Shown one piece after another: positions 41,484 through 49,599 of a stretch of 64,000 nucleotides of DNA. Each line of letters opens with the position of its first letter. Position 1 is the stretch's first letter. Below the pieces are notes generated by a model. The model was given only the letters and a program-made list of their open reading frames with translations, was not told the origin of the DNA and made no database searches. Source of the DNA: Solwaraspora sp. WMMD791 (lineage in GTDB: Bacteria; Actinomycetota; Actinomycetes; Mycobacteriales; Micromonosporaceae); NCBI RefSeq assembly GCF_029581195.1, contig NZ_CP120737.1, forward strand, positions 5,557,001 to 5,621,000, in the 5' to 3' direction. The translations under genes were made by a program, and so were the position numbers.

Positions 41484-41921
41484 TCACTGGTCCAGCAGGT
41501 CCCGAAGTGTGCGGCGCAGCTGATCGGCCGCCCGGGGGCTGACGGTCGCGAGGAACGCGTTCTCAGCGTCCCGGTATGCGGCTTGTGCGGCGTCGAAGGT
41601 CTGCCGGCCGTGCTCGGTGAGCTCGACGATGTTGCGGCGCCGGTCGGCCGGATCTGGTCGTCGTACGACGATGCCTTTGCGTTCGAGCTCATCCAGGATC
41701 GCGACCATCGTCGTGCGGTCGACGCTGAGCTTCTGCGCTACCTGCAGTTGCGAAGCGGGTTCGCCGTGGGCCAGCACCCGCAGCGTCCCGAAGTCCTTGC
41801 TGTCGATCCCGAGGCGCTCCAGCGTCGCATCGGTCAGCGCGGTGAGCCGCAGGTTCGCGTGCTTGAGGAGGTAGCCCAGGAGGTCGCGCGGGTCTGCGGC
41901 GGCGCTGCTGTCGGTGGACAC
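41484..41921 (-). CDS. MarR-family transcriptional regulator
   Basis: A 145-residue winged-helix regulator: SQLQVAQKLSVDRTTMVAIL is the recognition HTH, and RKGIVVRRPDPADRRRNIVE the wing with its DxRxR motif. Divergent from the epimerase gene across a perfect palindrome, so it most likely represses it. Ligand unknown. Confidence 0.9.
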   Translation of the reverse strand: MSTDSSAAADPRDLLGYLLKHANLRLTALTDATLERLGIDSKDFGTLRVLAHGEPASQLQVAQKLSVDRTTMVAILDELERKGIVVRRPDPADRRRNIVELTEHGRQTFDAAQAAYRDAENAFLATVSPRAADQLRRTLRDLLDQ

Positions 41922-41941
41922 CGCCCCATCGTACGGCTAAT

Positions 41942-41968
41942 CTGATCGTCAGTGATGCTGACGATCAG
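41942..41968. promoter_or_regulatory. MarR operator candidate, perfect 11-bp inverted repeat
   Basis: CTGATCGTCAG-TGATG-CTGACGATCAG. The arms are perfect, the centre is 5 bases. It occupies most of the 66-base divergent spacer between MarR (start 41921) and the epimerase (start 41988). Confidence 0.85.
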
Positions 41969-41987
41969 AGAAACGACAGGAGTTGTC

Positions 41988-42932
41988 ATGATCCTCGTGA
42001 CCGGAGGCGCCGGCTTCATCGGCTCCCACACCGTCCGCGCCCTCGCCGAAGCCGGCCAGGAGTGCGTCCTGCTGCAACGCCGGGCCCCCGTGGTGCCCGC
42101 CCCCCTCGCCGACCTGCCCGTGTACGCCGTACAGGCCGACATCGCCGACCTCGACGCCCTGCTCGCCGTCGGCAAGCAGTACCCGATCACCGGGATCGTG
42201 CACCTCGCCGTCACCCTGCCGAGGCCGGGCGACGACACCGACCCGATCGACGCGTCGGCGCGGTCCCTCGAGGGGTACCTCAACATCGTTCGTGCCGCGC
42301 AGACGTGGGGCGTGAACCGCATCGTGACCGCGAGCACCATCGGCGTCTACGGCTTCGCCCACGCGGGTGCGCTCGCCGAGAACATGCCACTGTCGATGGG
42401 CCATTTCCACGCCATCCCCACCTTCAAGAAGATCTTCGAGTTGCTCGCCGGCCATCTGTCGGCCGACACCGGGATCCAGATCGTCAACGCACGGATCTCC
42501 GGCACCTGGGGGCCTGGCGGGCACCTGCCCGACCCGTTCTTCGCCGCGCCGTCCCTCGCCCACGCCGCAGCACAGCGCAGCGCACCCGACCTCTCCGGGC
42601 TCATCGCGCCGCCGCACGCCGAGGACGCGCTCGACCTGCTCTACGTCAAGGACACCGGCCGCGCACTCGCGCTCCTGCAGCTCACCGACGGACTACGGCA
42701 CGCGACCTACAACGTCGCCTCCGGCCACGCCACCAGCAACGCCGAGATCATCACCGCGATCCAGTCCAGCGAGCCCGGCTTCCAGTTCGAGCTCCCCTCG
42801 GCCGGCGACCGCCCGTACAGCTGGCTCGACATCACCCGACTGCGTGAGGACACCGGCTTCGAACCCCGCTACGACACCGCCACCGCCGCCACCGACTACA
42901 TCGCCTGGCTGCGCGCCGGCAACACCCGCTAA
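41988..42932 (+). CDS. NAD-dependent epimerase/dehydratase (extended SDR), atypical active site
   Basis: A 314-residue extended SDR. The dinucleotide motif is MILVTGGAGFIGSHTVRALA, and the TASTIGVYGFAHA segment supplies the catalytic Ser/Thr. The usual YxxxK is not found: the equivalent region reads GHFHAIPTFKKIFELLAGHL, with Lys but no Tyr at the expected place, so catalysis may differ or be lost. ATG 41988 follows ACAGGAG. Controlled by the divergent MarR. Substrate unknown. Confidence 0.82.
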   Translation: MILVTGGAGFIGSHTVRALAEAGQECVLLQRRAPVVPAPLADLPVYAVQADIADLDALLAVGKQYPITGIVHLAVTLPRPGDDTDPIDASARSLEGYLNIVRAAQTWGVNRIVTASTIGVYGFAHAGALAENMPLSMGHFHAIPTFKKIFELLAGHLSADTGIQIVNARISGTWGPGGHLPDPFFAAPSLAHAAAQRSAPDLSGLIAPPHAEDALDLLYVKDTGRALALLQLTDGLRHATYNVASGHATSNAEIITAIQSSEPGFQFELPSAGDRPYSWLDITRLREDTGFEPRYDTATAATDYIAWLRAGNTR

Positions 42933-42998
42933 CCCGGTACCGGTTCGGACGCCACCTGGCCGAGGTGACCGCCCGTAGCTCGGCGGCCGCCTCGGCGA

Positions 42999-43901
42999 TC
43001 AGGATCGACGCCTGCCGACCAACGGCCCTTGCCCGGTCAGGAACGTGGTCACCGCCAGGCGGAAGTCGTCCGGACGCTCGACCCACGGCAGATGGCCGGC
43101 CCCGGTAAGGCTCACGCGCTGACTGTTGGGCAGCGCCCCATGCAGCGAGTCGACGGCCCAGCGGGGACGGATGTCCTCGGAGCCGTCGATGATCAGCACC
43201 GGCAGGTCGAGCGCTCGGCAGCGTACGGCTATCCCGGCCTTGGAGAGTTCCTGCTTGACCTCGGTGTTGATGGCCCGGCTGCAGTCGTAGTTGATGCCCA
43301 GCCATGGTGTGGCCATGCGCTCGGCGTGCCGTAGCGCGGTGTCGGGGTCGGCGAAGTCGGCCGACCATTGCAGCGCCGCCCACTCGCGTTCCTCGGCGGG
43401 CGTGCGGGCGCGAGAGCCGAGAGCTTCCCACCGGTCCAGACGATCCCCGAGCCGTAGCCGCAGATTCCGTTCGTAGTGCGGATGCCAGTCACGCCCAGGG
43501 TCGATGCCGGTCCCGGACACGTAGATCAGCTGGCTGACCCGTTCTGGGTGTGCGATGGCGTACCGCAACGCCAGGTGGGCACCCCAGGAGTGGCCGAGCA
43601 GGGCCATGCGCGGCCCGGCCAGCTGGTCGCGTACCGCGTCGAGGTCGGCGACGAAGCGACCGACGGTGTACGGCCCGCGCCGCTGCGATCGCCCGCAGCC
43701 GCGTTGGTCCCACCGGATGACGCGGAGATGCTCGTTGAGAAGCCGGGCGAGCGGTTCGAAGTAGTCCCACACACCCGGACCACCGTGACAGAGCACCAGC
43801 GGCGGACCGTCGCCGGACTGCGCCACCCACAGCCGGCAGCCGTCGCCGCTGCGGACATTCAGGCTCACCGCTTCATTGTGGTGGTGGCGGCGGTCGGACA
43901 T
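42999..43901 (-). CDS. Alpha/beta hydrolase, proline-iminopeptidase-like (S33)
   Basis: A 300-residue hydrolase. Oxyanion motif LVLCHGGPGVWDYFE, nucleophile elbow ALLGHSWGAHLALRYA (Ser), catalytic Asp in IIDGSEDIRPRW and His in SLTGAGHLPWVERPD. IRWDQRGCGRSQRRGPY is characteristic of proline iminopeptidases and related hydrolases. No signal peptide. Convergent with the epimerase gene. Confidence 0.88.
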   Translation of the reverse strand: MSDRRHHHNEAVSLNVRSGDGCRLWVAQSGDGPPLVLCHGGPGVWDYFEPLARLLNEHLRVIRWDQRGCGRSQRRGPYTVGRFVADLDAVRDQLAGPRMALLGHSWGAHLALRYAIAHPERVSQLIYVSGTGIDPGRDWHPHYERNLRLRLGDRLDRWEALGSRARTPAEEREWAALQWSADFADPDTALRHAERMATPWLGINYDCSRAINTEVKQELSKAGIAVRCRALDLPVLIIDGSEDIRPRWAVDSLHGALPNSQRVSLTGAGHLPWVERPDDFRLAVTTFLTGQGPLVGRRRS

Positions 43902-43972
43902 GAGGTGCCGACCCGCCGGATGAGTACGACGACGGATGTGTTCGCCGTGAGGCTCGTGGCAGATTGCCGTAC

Positions 43973-44323
43973 ATGGATGTCGTTGATGCCCCGCGCCGGG
44001 CCCCGTACGGGCGCAGCCTGCTCGTCGCGCTCGGCTGGTACGCCACGGTGATCACTGCGGTTCTCGTCGGGCAGTCAGGGATACCGGCTGCACCGCGCAC
44101 CGACTGCACGGTCATCTTCAGCTGCCTGACACCACAGGAGGAGATCGGCCTGCTGCTGCTCGTCGGCAGTCCGGTCCTCCTCGGCCTGCTGGTCTGCACA
44201 CTGGTGGTCACCGGTCTGCTGGCCCGCCTGATTCCCTCGCCGATCGTCGTCGGCACCCTGTCGGTGCTGGGCAGCGTCGCTGTCGTGGCGGTGGTCGTCG
44301 CGGTCTGGCAGGGTGCCCGATGA
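43973..44323 (+). CDS. Three-helix membrane protein of unknown function
   Basis: A 116-residue protein with three hydrophobic helices: SLLVALGWYATVITAVLVGQ, LLLLVGSPVLLGLLVCTLVV and VVGTLSVLGSVAVVAVVVAV. Two cysteines lie in the first loop (DCTVIFSC). No family recognised. ATG 43973 chosen. Its stop overlaps the start of the next membrane protein (ATGA), so the two are likely partners. Confidence 0.65.
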   Translation: MDVVDAPRRAPYGRSLLVALGWYATVITAVLVGQSGIPAAPRTDCTVIFSCLTPQEEIGLLLLVGSPVLLGLLVCTLVVTGLLARLIPSPIVVGTLSVLGSVAVVAVVVAVWQGAR

Positions 44324-44727
44324 AGCGCATCGGACTCGGCATGCTGCTCCTCGGCTGGCTCTACGGCGTGCCGTTCCTGCTCATCGTCGGGTTGATCCGA
44401 CGTACGTCGTCGCCCTATCTCGACACCCGTGCGCAGGCGCAGGCGTTCGGCGCGACCACCGACACCATCCTGACCACGGCCCTGGTGCTCAACCTTGCCC
44501 TGCCCGCAGCGGGGATGCTGCTCGCCTGGCTCATCCGTGACCGGTACTGGATTCGCCACTTCGTCGGGGCTCTGGTGGGGGCGGCGCTGATCTACTGTGC
44601 TGTCGCGATCGCAGCGCAGGCCGCCACGACACCACTGATCGGTTGGACACCGACCGACAACGAGCCAGCGCCGCAGGTCACGCAGTGCATCCCGACCAGC
44701 GGTGGTCGTAGCTGCCCCGGTGGCTGA
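44320..44727 (+). CDS. Three-helix membrane protein of unknown function
   Basis: A 135-residue protein coupled to the one before. Helices: GMLLLGWLYGVPFLLIVGLI, ILTTALVLNLALPAAGMLLA and FVGALVGAALIYCAVAIAAQ; the C-terminus (APQVTQCIPTSGGRSCPGG) is outside with two cysteines. No family recognised. Together with the previous gene it could form a small hetero-complex, by inference from overlap and topology. Confidence 0.65.
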   Translation: MKRIGLGMLLLGWLYGVPFLLIVGLIRRTSSPYLDTRAQAQAFGATTDTILTTALVLNLALPAAGMLLAWLIRDRYWIRHFVGALVGAALIYCAVAIAAQAATTPLIGWTPTDNEPAPQVTQCIPTSGGRSCPGG

Positions 44728-44865
44728 TCCCGGGGGACAGGCAGGTCCGCGCATCGGAGGAGAGTCTGTGTCGGCATGGGAACGCGGAGTAATGTCTGGC
44801 GTGGTGGCGTGAGCCAAGGGATTCTCGGCAGGTGCTGTCAGCCAGCAACCGAGGTGGTGACGTGC

Positions 44866-46020
44866 ATGACTCGCATCATTGACCCACGATGGCCGTCGAC
44901 CTTGCGCCAGTTGCGTCAGCAGGCGGGGCTTTCGCTGCGTGATCTCGCCGCGAAGGCCCACTACGCCAAGTCGTATCTGCATGACCTGGAGATCGGTCGG
45001 AAGACGCCGACGCCTGAGATCGCCGGTCGGCTCGACGACGTACTCGAATCCGGTGGTGTGCTCTCCGCGATGCTCACCGACGACGGCGCACACGATTCCG
45101 TCGAGCTGGCCCGCCGGGTCGCGGCTACCGACATCAGCAGTAGCACCCTCGCTGGCCTGGAAGCAGCCGTCGACGAGCTTGCCGTCGCCTATCCCGTCAC
45201 CGCGTCGCACGTCCTCCTTCCCCGCATCCGCCGGCACCTGACCTACGTCACCACCCTGATCAGCTCCGGCCGCCGAATGACGCTGGACCAGCACCGACGG
45301 ATCCTCGTCGCCGGGGGGTGGCTGTCGCTGCTCACCGCTACCGTGCTGATCGATCTACGCCGAAACGGCGCCGCTGCCGGGCACCTGGACACGGCCAGCG
45401 AGATGGCGGCCCACACCGAGCACGCCGAGATCCACGCATGGTGCCTGGAAACGCGCGCGTGGGAGGCGCTCACTGCCGGCGACCCTGCGACCGCGCTCGG
45501 TCTGGCCGAGGGCGCGCAGAACATAGCTCCGACCGGCAGCAGCGCCAAGCTGCAAGCGACCGCGCAGACCGGGCGCGCGCTGGCACTGCTCGGCGACCGA
45601 CCGGCCACCGGGCAACGACTGGCCCAGCTGGAGCGGATGGTGTCGCCGTTGAGCCAGCCGGAGCGGCCCGAGCACCACTACCGCTACGACCCTGGCAAAG
45701 CCCGAGCGTACGTGGCGACCACCTTGGCGTGGGTCGGTGATCCGGCCGCCGCCACCGAGGCCAGCGATGTCCTGGCCCGGCTGCTCACCGAGGGCAGCCG
45801 CCCCCGGCGGATCGCGTCGGCCCGGTTGGATCTCGGCCAGGCCGTACTGTCGGTGGATCCGCACGAGTCGATAGTGCAGGTCGCGGCGGCGGTCGTCTCG
45901 GGTCGGGTTGCGGCGTCGAACTGGTGGCGTGTCGAACGCGTCCGCCGGGGTCTGGCCGAGGTAGGGGTGCCTGCCGACGAGTTGGGCGAGCTGTGCGCGA
46001 CGCATCGGCCGTCGATATGA
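44866..46020 (+). CDS. XRE-family helix-turn-helix regulator with helical repeat domain
   Basis: A 384-residue regulator typical of actinomycetes. HTH_XRE at about 8-65 (LRQLRQQAGLSLRDLAAKAH, YAKSYLHDLEIGRKTPTPEI); the remaining 300 residues are TPR-like helices (ETRAWEALTAGDPATALGLA, AQTGRALALLGDRPATGQRL). ATG 44866 gives MTRIIDPRWPS; TTG/GTG starts farther upstream are possible. Target and ligand unknown. Confidence 0.82.
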   Translation: MTRIIDPRWPSTLRQLRQQAGLSLRDLAAKAHYAKSYLHDLEIGRKTPTPEIAGRLDDVLESGGVLSAMLTDDGAHDSVELARRVAATDISSSTLAGLEAAVDELAVAYPVTASHVLLPRIRRHLTYVTTLISSGRRMTLDQHRRILVAGGWLSLLTATVLIDLRRNGAAAGHLDTASEMAAHTEHAEIHAWCLETRAWEALTAGDPATALGLAEGAQNIAPTGSSAKLQATAQTGRALALLGDRPATGQRLAQLERMVSPLSQPERPEHHYRYDPGKARAYVATTLAWVGDPAAATEASDVLARLLTEGSRPRRIASARLDLGQAVLSVDPHESIVQVAAAVVSGRVAASNWWRVERVRRGLAEVGVPADELGELCATHRPSI

Positions 46021-46250
46021 CGGCGGACAGTAGCCAGTACTGGCGGACGACGACACTGTAGACCGTCGGCCGAGCGCCAGGCAGGCTGGAACCGGGTCGC
46101 ATCGCCGTCTGGGTTCGCGACCTGCCAGCTGGGCCCGACGTGTACCCGTGATCGCCTTCCCGCGTCGGGCCCGTCTGCGGCGGCGGCTCGGGGTTGACGT
46201 GGAGAGCCACCTCGGGTCGCCGCCCTTCCAACTGACGTTGAGGGGGCACC

Positions 46251-46421
46251 GTGTTCGGGAAGTGGTTTCAGCGTGCGGACATACCGGTGGATGTGGTGTA
46301 TCCGGTGCCGGGCAGGCGGCGGTACGCGGACCGGTCGGTGCCGCCGGATCGGCGACCGGCGACTCGTGCGGATCGCTCGGAGCGGCGCGGTGGTAACGCC
46401 GGCCGGCATTTCCTGCCGTGA
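46251..46421 (+). CDS. Basic 56-residue small protein
   Basis: Begins VFGKWFQRADIPVDVVYPVP and continues GRRRYADRSVPPDRRPATRA DRSERR..., ending GRHFLP. Highly basic with no membrane helix. GAGGGGG precedes the GTG by five or six bases, and the stop overlaps the next gene's GTG (GTGA), which supports real translation. No family recognised. Confidence 0.6.
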   Translation: MFGKWFQRADIPVDVVYPVPGRRRYADRSVPPDRRPATRADRSERRGGNAGRHFLP

Positions 46422-46702
46422 CCGGGATCAGGCTCAGCGCCAGGACGAGCGGCGGGGAGCCGGTGCATGAGCCGGTGCGGCCGTCGTGGGTGTGTGCGGT
46501 GTGTCCGGACGGTACGCCGTGGCCGTGTCCGCCGGGGCGGACGCAGTTGGCCGAGCAGTATGTCGGTGAGCCGGTCGCGTTGTCGGTCGATGTGGCGGAG
46601 TTGCTGCCGTTGGCCGCCGAGGAGGCCGGCATCACCGATCCGGCCGAGTTGTATGAGCGGTTCGTCTCCTGGACCTGGATCGACGCGGGTGGGCGGCCAT
46701 GA
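46418..46702 (+). CDS. 94-residue cysteine-containing small protein
   Basis: VTGIRLSARTSGGEPVHEPV then SWVCAVCPDGTPWPCPPGRT with a CxxC plus a third cysteine, then an acidic alpha-helical C-terminus (DVAELLPLAAEEAGITDPAE). Possibly zinc-binding. It overlaps genes on both sides (GTGA and ATGA), so it is part of a three-gene set with the basic protein and the XRE regulator. Function unknown. Confidence 0.65.
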   Translation: MTGIRLSARTSGGEPVHEPVRPSWVCAVCPDGTPWPCPPGRTQLAEQYVGEPVALSVDVAELLPLAAEEAGITDPAELYERFVSWTWIDAGGRP

Positions 46703-47895
46703 GTGTGGCGGCGAGCGAGTCGACTGGGCGTCGGGTTGCGCTGTGGCGGGTGCGGCGGCGGATGACGCAGCAGGTGTTCGCCGACCGGATCGGCCGGTCG
46801 AAAAGCTGGGTGGAGAAGGTCGAGCGGGGTGCCCGCCGGCTGGATCGGTTCTCATTGATTCAGCAGGTGGCCGAGGTGTTGCGGGTCGACCCGGCCGAAC
46901 TGCTCGGTGTCGACCGCCCGGCGGAGACCGACAGCGCGGCGGACGGTGTGCAGGCGGTCCGGGCGGCGTTGGCCTGCTACGACGTGTTCGCCGCCGGCCT
47001 GCTGGGGCCGGCACCGGACGTCGGGGACGTGTCGCGGCGGGTGGAGCACGCCTGGTCGACGTACCGGCACGGGGATCATCCACGGCTGTTGCGGATGGTG
47101 CCGGGTCTGCTGGACGCCGCCCGCCAGTTGCACGCGGGGCGGCCCGAGCAGTCGGTGGTGCCGCTGGTGCAGGCGTACCGGGTCGCGGCGTTGGTGCTGG
47201 TGAAGGTCGACGAACCGGAACTGGCCTGGTTGGCGGCCGACCGGGCGCTCGCCGTCGCCGGTAACGATCGGCTGCTGGCGGCGTCGGCGGTGGTGCCGCT
47301 CGGGCAGGCGCTACGCGGGCTCGGCCAGGGCCGGCTGGCGATGGCGGCCACGATCGCCGCCGCCGGCCGGGTCGCCGCGTCGACCGGCGGGGCCGCGTCG
47401 GGGGAGTGCCGGTCGGTGTACGGGACGTTGCTGCTGCAGGCCGGACTGGCCGCCGCCGGCTGCGGCGACCACGCCAGCGCCGGTGAACTGCTCCAGCAGG
47501 CGGTCGAGGTCGCCCGGCGGGTCGGTGACGGGCAGGACTACCGGCAGGCAAGCTTCGGACCGGCCGCAGTCGAATGCGCCCAGGTGACCGCCGCCGTGGC
47601 CCTCGACGACCCGGCCGACGCCGTCGACCGGCACACGGCGATCGTCCGCCGCGACGACTGGCTACGGCTGCCGGCCGAACACCGGGCCGCATACCTGATC
47701 GACGCCGCACGGGCCCACCTCGACACCGGCGACCTGACAGCAGCCGGCCGGTGGCTGGTCGAAGCCGACCGCGTCGCACCGGCCGAGATCCGCGCCCGGC
47801 CCTCCGCGCGTACCGTCGTGGCTGAGATCGCCCGCAGCGGACCGCAGGCGGCCGGCGTCGCCCGACTGGCGACGGCCCTCGGCCTGACCCGCTGA
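46699..47895 (+). CDS. XRE-family regulator with helical repeat domain
   Basis: A 398-residue regulator with HTH_XRE at about 12-70 (LWRVRRRMTQQVFADRIGRS KSWVEKVERGARR) and a TPR-like C-terminus (RALAVAGNDRLLAASAVVPL, EHRAAYLIDAARAHLDTGDL). Its ATG overlaps the small cysteine protein by 4 bases. It resembles the 44866 regulator in architecture but not closely in sequence. Likely regulated with the two small proteins upstream. Confidence 0.82.
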   Translation: MSVAASESTGRRVALWRVRRRMTQQVFADRIGRSKSWVEKVERGARRLDRFSLIQQVAEVLRVDPAELLGVDRPAETDSAADGVQAVRAALACYDVFAAGLLGPAPDVGDVSRRVEHAWSTYRHGDHPRLLRMVPGLLDAARQLHAGRPEQSVVPLVQAYRVAALVLVKVDEPELAWLAADRALAVAGNDRLLAASAVVPLGQALRGLGQGRLAMAATIAAAGRVAASTGGAASGECRSVYGTLLLQAGLAAAGCGDHASAGELLQQAVEVARRVGDGQDYRQASFGPAAVECAQVTAAVALDDPADAVDRHTAIVRRDDWLRLPAEHRAAYLIDAARAHLDTGDLTAAGRWLVEADRVAPAEIRARPSARTVVAEIARSGPQAAGVARLATALGLTR

Positions 47896-47935
47896 CCAGG
47901 CGATCCGCCCAGCTCAACCGGGCCGCCGTGGTCGA

Positions 47936-48799
47936 TCAGGCAGGGGCGCCTTTCGGATAGTGGCGGCGCAGGTTGGTGGCGATGACGCGGTCGAGCATGC
48001 GGTCGGAGAGCAGTCGGGTCAGGCGGGTGATCAGGGCGGCGTCCCGGCCGATGGTGTAGCGGGTGCGCGGCCTGCGGGTCGTGACGGCCTTCGCGACGAC
48101 CCGGGCGGCGGCCTCGGCGGTCAGGCCCGATTCGGTGCCCGAGGCCATCAGCGAATTGTTCGCCTGGACCAGATCACCGTAGCGCTCCTCCTGCTCCGGC
48201 GTCATCTGGGCGGCCAGGCGGTTGGCCGTCGCAATACCTCGGGTGGCCATTTCCGTGCGGACGCCGCCGGGTTCGACCACGATCACGGGTACGCCGAGCG
48301 GCGCGACTTCCCGGCGGAGCGAGTCGCTGACCGCCTCCAGGGCGAACTTCGTCCCGGCGTACGCGCCGTAGGTGGGCATGGCGACCTTGCCGCCGATCGA
48401 ACTGACGTTGACGACGCGACCCTTGCTGCGCAGCAGCGCGGGCAGCAGTGCCTGGGTGACGGAGATGTGGCCGAACAGGTTGACCTCGAACGTCCACCGC
48501 CACTGCTCCATCGGCAGGGTCTCGACCGGGGCGTTCACCTGGATGCCGGCGTTGTTGACGAGCGCGTGCAGTGGGCGCGGGTCGCTGGCGACCCGGGCGG
48601 CGAGCGCTGCCACCTGCTCGGGCTCGGTGATGTCGAGGGCGACCGGCTCGATGTCGGCCGACCGGATGGCGTCGGCGTCGGCGTCGCGTCGTACGCCGGC
48701 CAGGACGTGGAATCCCCGTCGGGCCAGCTCGCGGGCGGCTGCCGCACCGAGGCCGGTGGAGGCGCCGGTGACGATGGTCAGCTGCTGGGTCTCATTCAC
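47936..48799 (-). CDS. Short-chain dehydrogenase/reductase
   Basis: A 287-residue classical SDR: IVTGASTGLGAAAARELARR, VNNAG, the catalytic Ser in VVNVSSIGGK and YAGTK in AYAGTKFALEAVSDSLRREV. The C-terminal extension has RRPRTRYTIGRDAALITRL, seen in steroid/retinol-type SDRs. GTG 48799 follows GGAGG at close spacing; an open frame to 48844 is ignored. Divergent from a TetR gene with a palindrome between. Confidence 0.88.
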   Translation of the reverse strand: MNETQQLTIVTGASTGLGAAAARELARRGFHVLAGVRRDADADAIRSADIEPVALDITEPEQVAALAARVASDPRPLHALVNNAGIQVNAPVETLPMEQWRWTFEVNLFGHISVTQALLPALLRSKGRVVNVSSIGGKVAMPTYGAYAGTKFALEAVSDSLRREVAPLGVPVIVVEPGGVRTEMATRGIATANRLAAQMTPEQEERYGDLVQANNSLMASGTESGLTAEAAARVVAKAVTTRRPRTRYTIGRDAALITRLTRLLSDRMLDRVIATNLRRHYPKGAPA

Positions 48800-48819
48800 G
48801 TGTTCCTCCGGAAAGTTTA

Positions 48820-48843
48820 TGACTGCTACCTTAGCAACAGTCA
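48820..48843. promoter_or_regulatory. TetR operator candidate (nested palindrome)
   Basis: TGACTG...CAGTCA flank a nested TGCTA-CCT-TAGCA palindrome, 24 bases in all, in the AT-rich divergent spacer between the SDR and TetR genes. Confidence 0.65.
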
Positions 48844-48855
48844 AAAACTAGGCGA

Positions 48856-49599
48856 GTGAACTACCATCCGGTGCGGGTGGCAGACGGGAGGTGGCGGGTG
48901 GCACGGCCGGCACAGGACCGCGCGGAGGTGATCCTCGCCGCTGCCAGGGCCCAGTTCCTGCAGGCCGGGGCCGAGCACACGACAGTCGATGACATCGCGG
49001 CCCGTGCCGGCGTGGGCAAAGGAACGGTCTTTCTCTACTGGCCGTCCAAGGCGCGGCTACGCGAGGCGGTCCTTCTGTTGGAGGTCGCCGGGACGTTCGC
49101 CACGCTTGCCGCTGACCTTCAGGACGACCCGGCGTTGCTGCGGCTGGGAGTCATCGCCCGCCGCGAAGTCGCCGCAATAATGGACAGCCCAGACATGGGT
49201 CCGTTTCTGGTGAACCAGTTCGCGTCGATGCCCAAGCCGTCGCAGGCGCCGACCCACGCACTGCACCGGATCATTTCCGCCATGCGCAGGTACGACCTGG
49301 TCACCGACGTCGCCACTGACGATGTCGTCATGGGAATGGAAACGGTCATGGCCGGGGCGCTGATCAGGGGCTTCGATCGCGGCGGGCGGGAGCCGCTGCT
49401 CGACGCCGTGCAGCATCTCGTGTCGGCCAGCTACGACCGCGTCGGCGCCGCCCGGCACGCCATGGACGCGGCGATGCCCGAAGTGGTCGGTGCGCTGGAC
49501 GACGCCATCGACCGGCTCGTCGCCGCAGCGTCGCCCGACCGGCCCACGACGGCCCAGCTCAGGCCCGGTAGACGCCCGGTAGGTCCTTGGCGAGGCTGA
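48856..49599 (+). CDS. TetR-family transcriptional regulator
   Basis: A 247-residue regulator with HTH TTVDDIAARAGVGKGTVFLY WPSK and a large C-terminal domain. Start GTG 48856 chosen; internal GTGs at 48877 and 48898 are alternatives, since TetR N-termini are usually shorter. Its 3' end overlaps the convergent FMN-reductase gene by 41 bases. Likely regulates the divergent SDR. Confidence 0.88.
   Translation: MNYHPVRVADGRWRVARPAQDRAEVILAAARAQFLQAGAEHTTVDDIAARAGVGKGTVFLYWPSKARLREAVLLLEVAGTFATLAADLQDDPALLRLGVIARREVAAIMDSPDMGPFLVNQFASMPKPSQAPTHALHRIISAMRRYDLVTDVATDDVVMGMETVMAGALIRGFDRGGREPLLDAVQHLVSASYDRVGAARHAMDAAMPEVVGALDDAIDRLVAAASPDRPTTAQLRPGRRPVGPWRG

Noticed and set aside
44826-44850. Short inverted repeat GGTGCTG...CAGCAACC upstream of the XRE gene as a riboswitch
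   Set aside because: Arms are short and imperfect, and no conserved aptamer pattern is visible.
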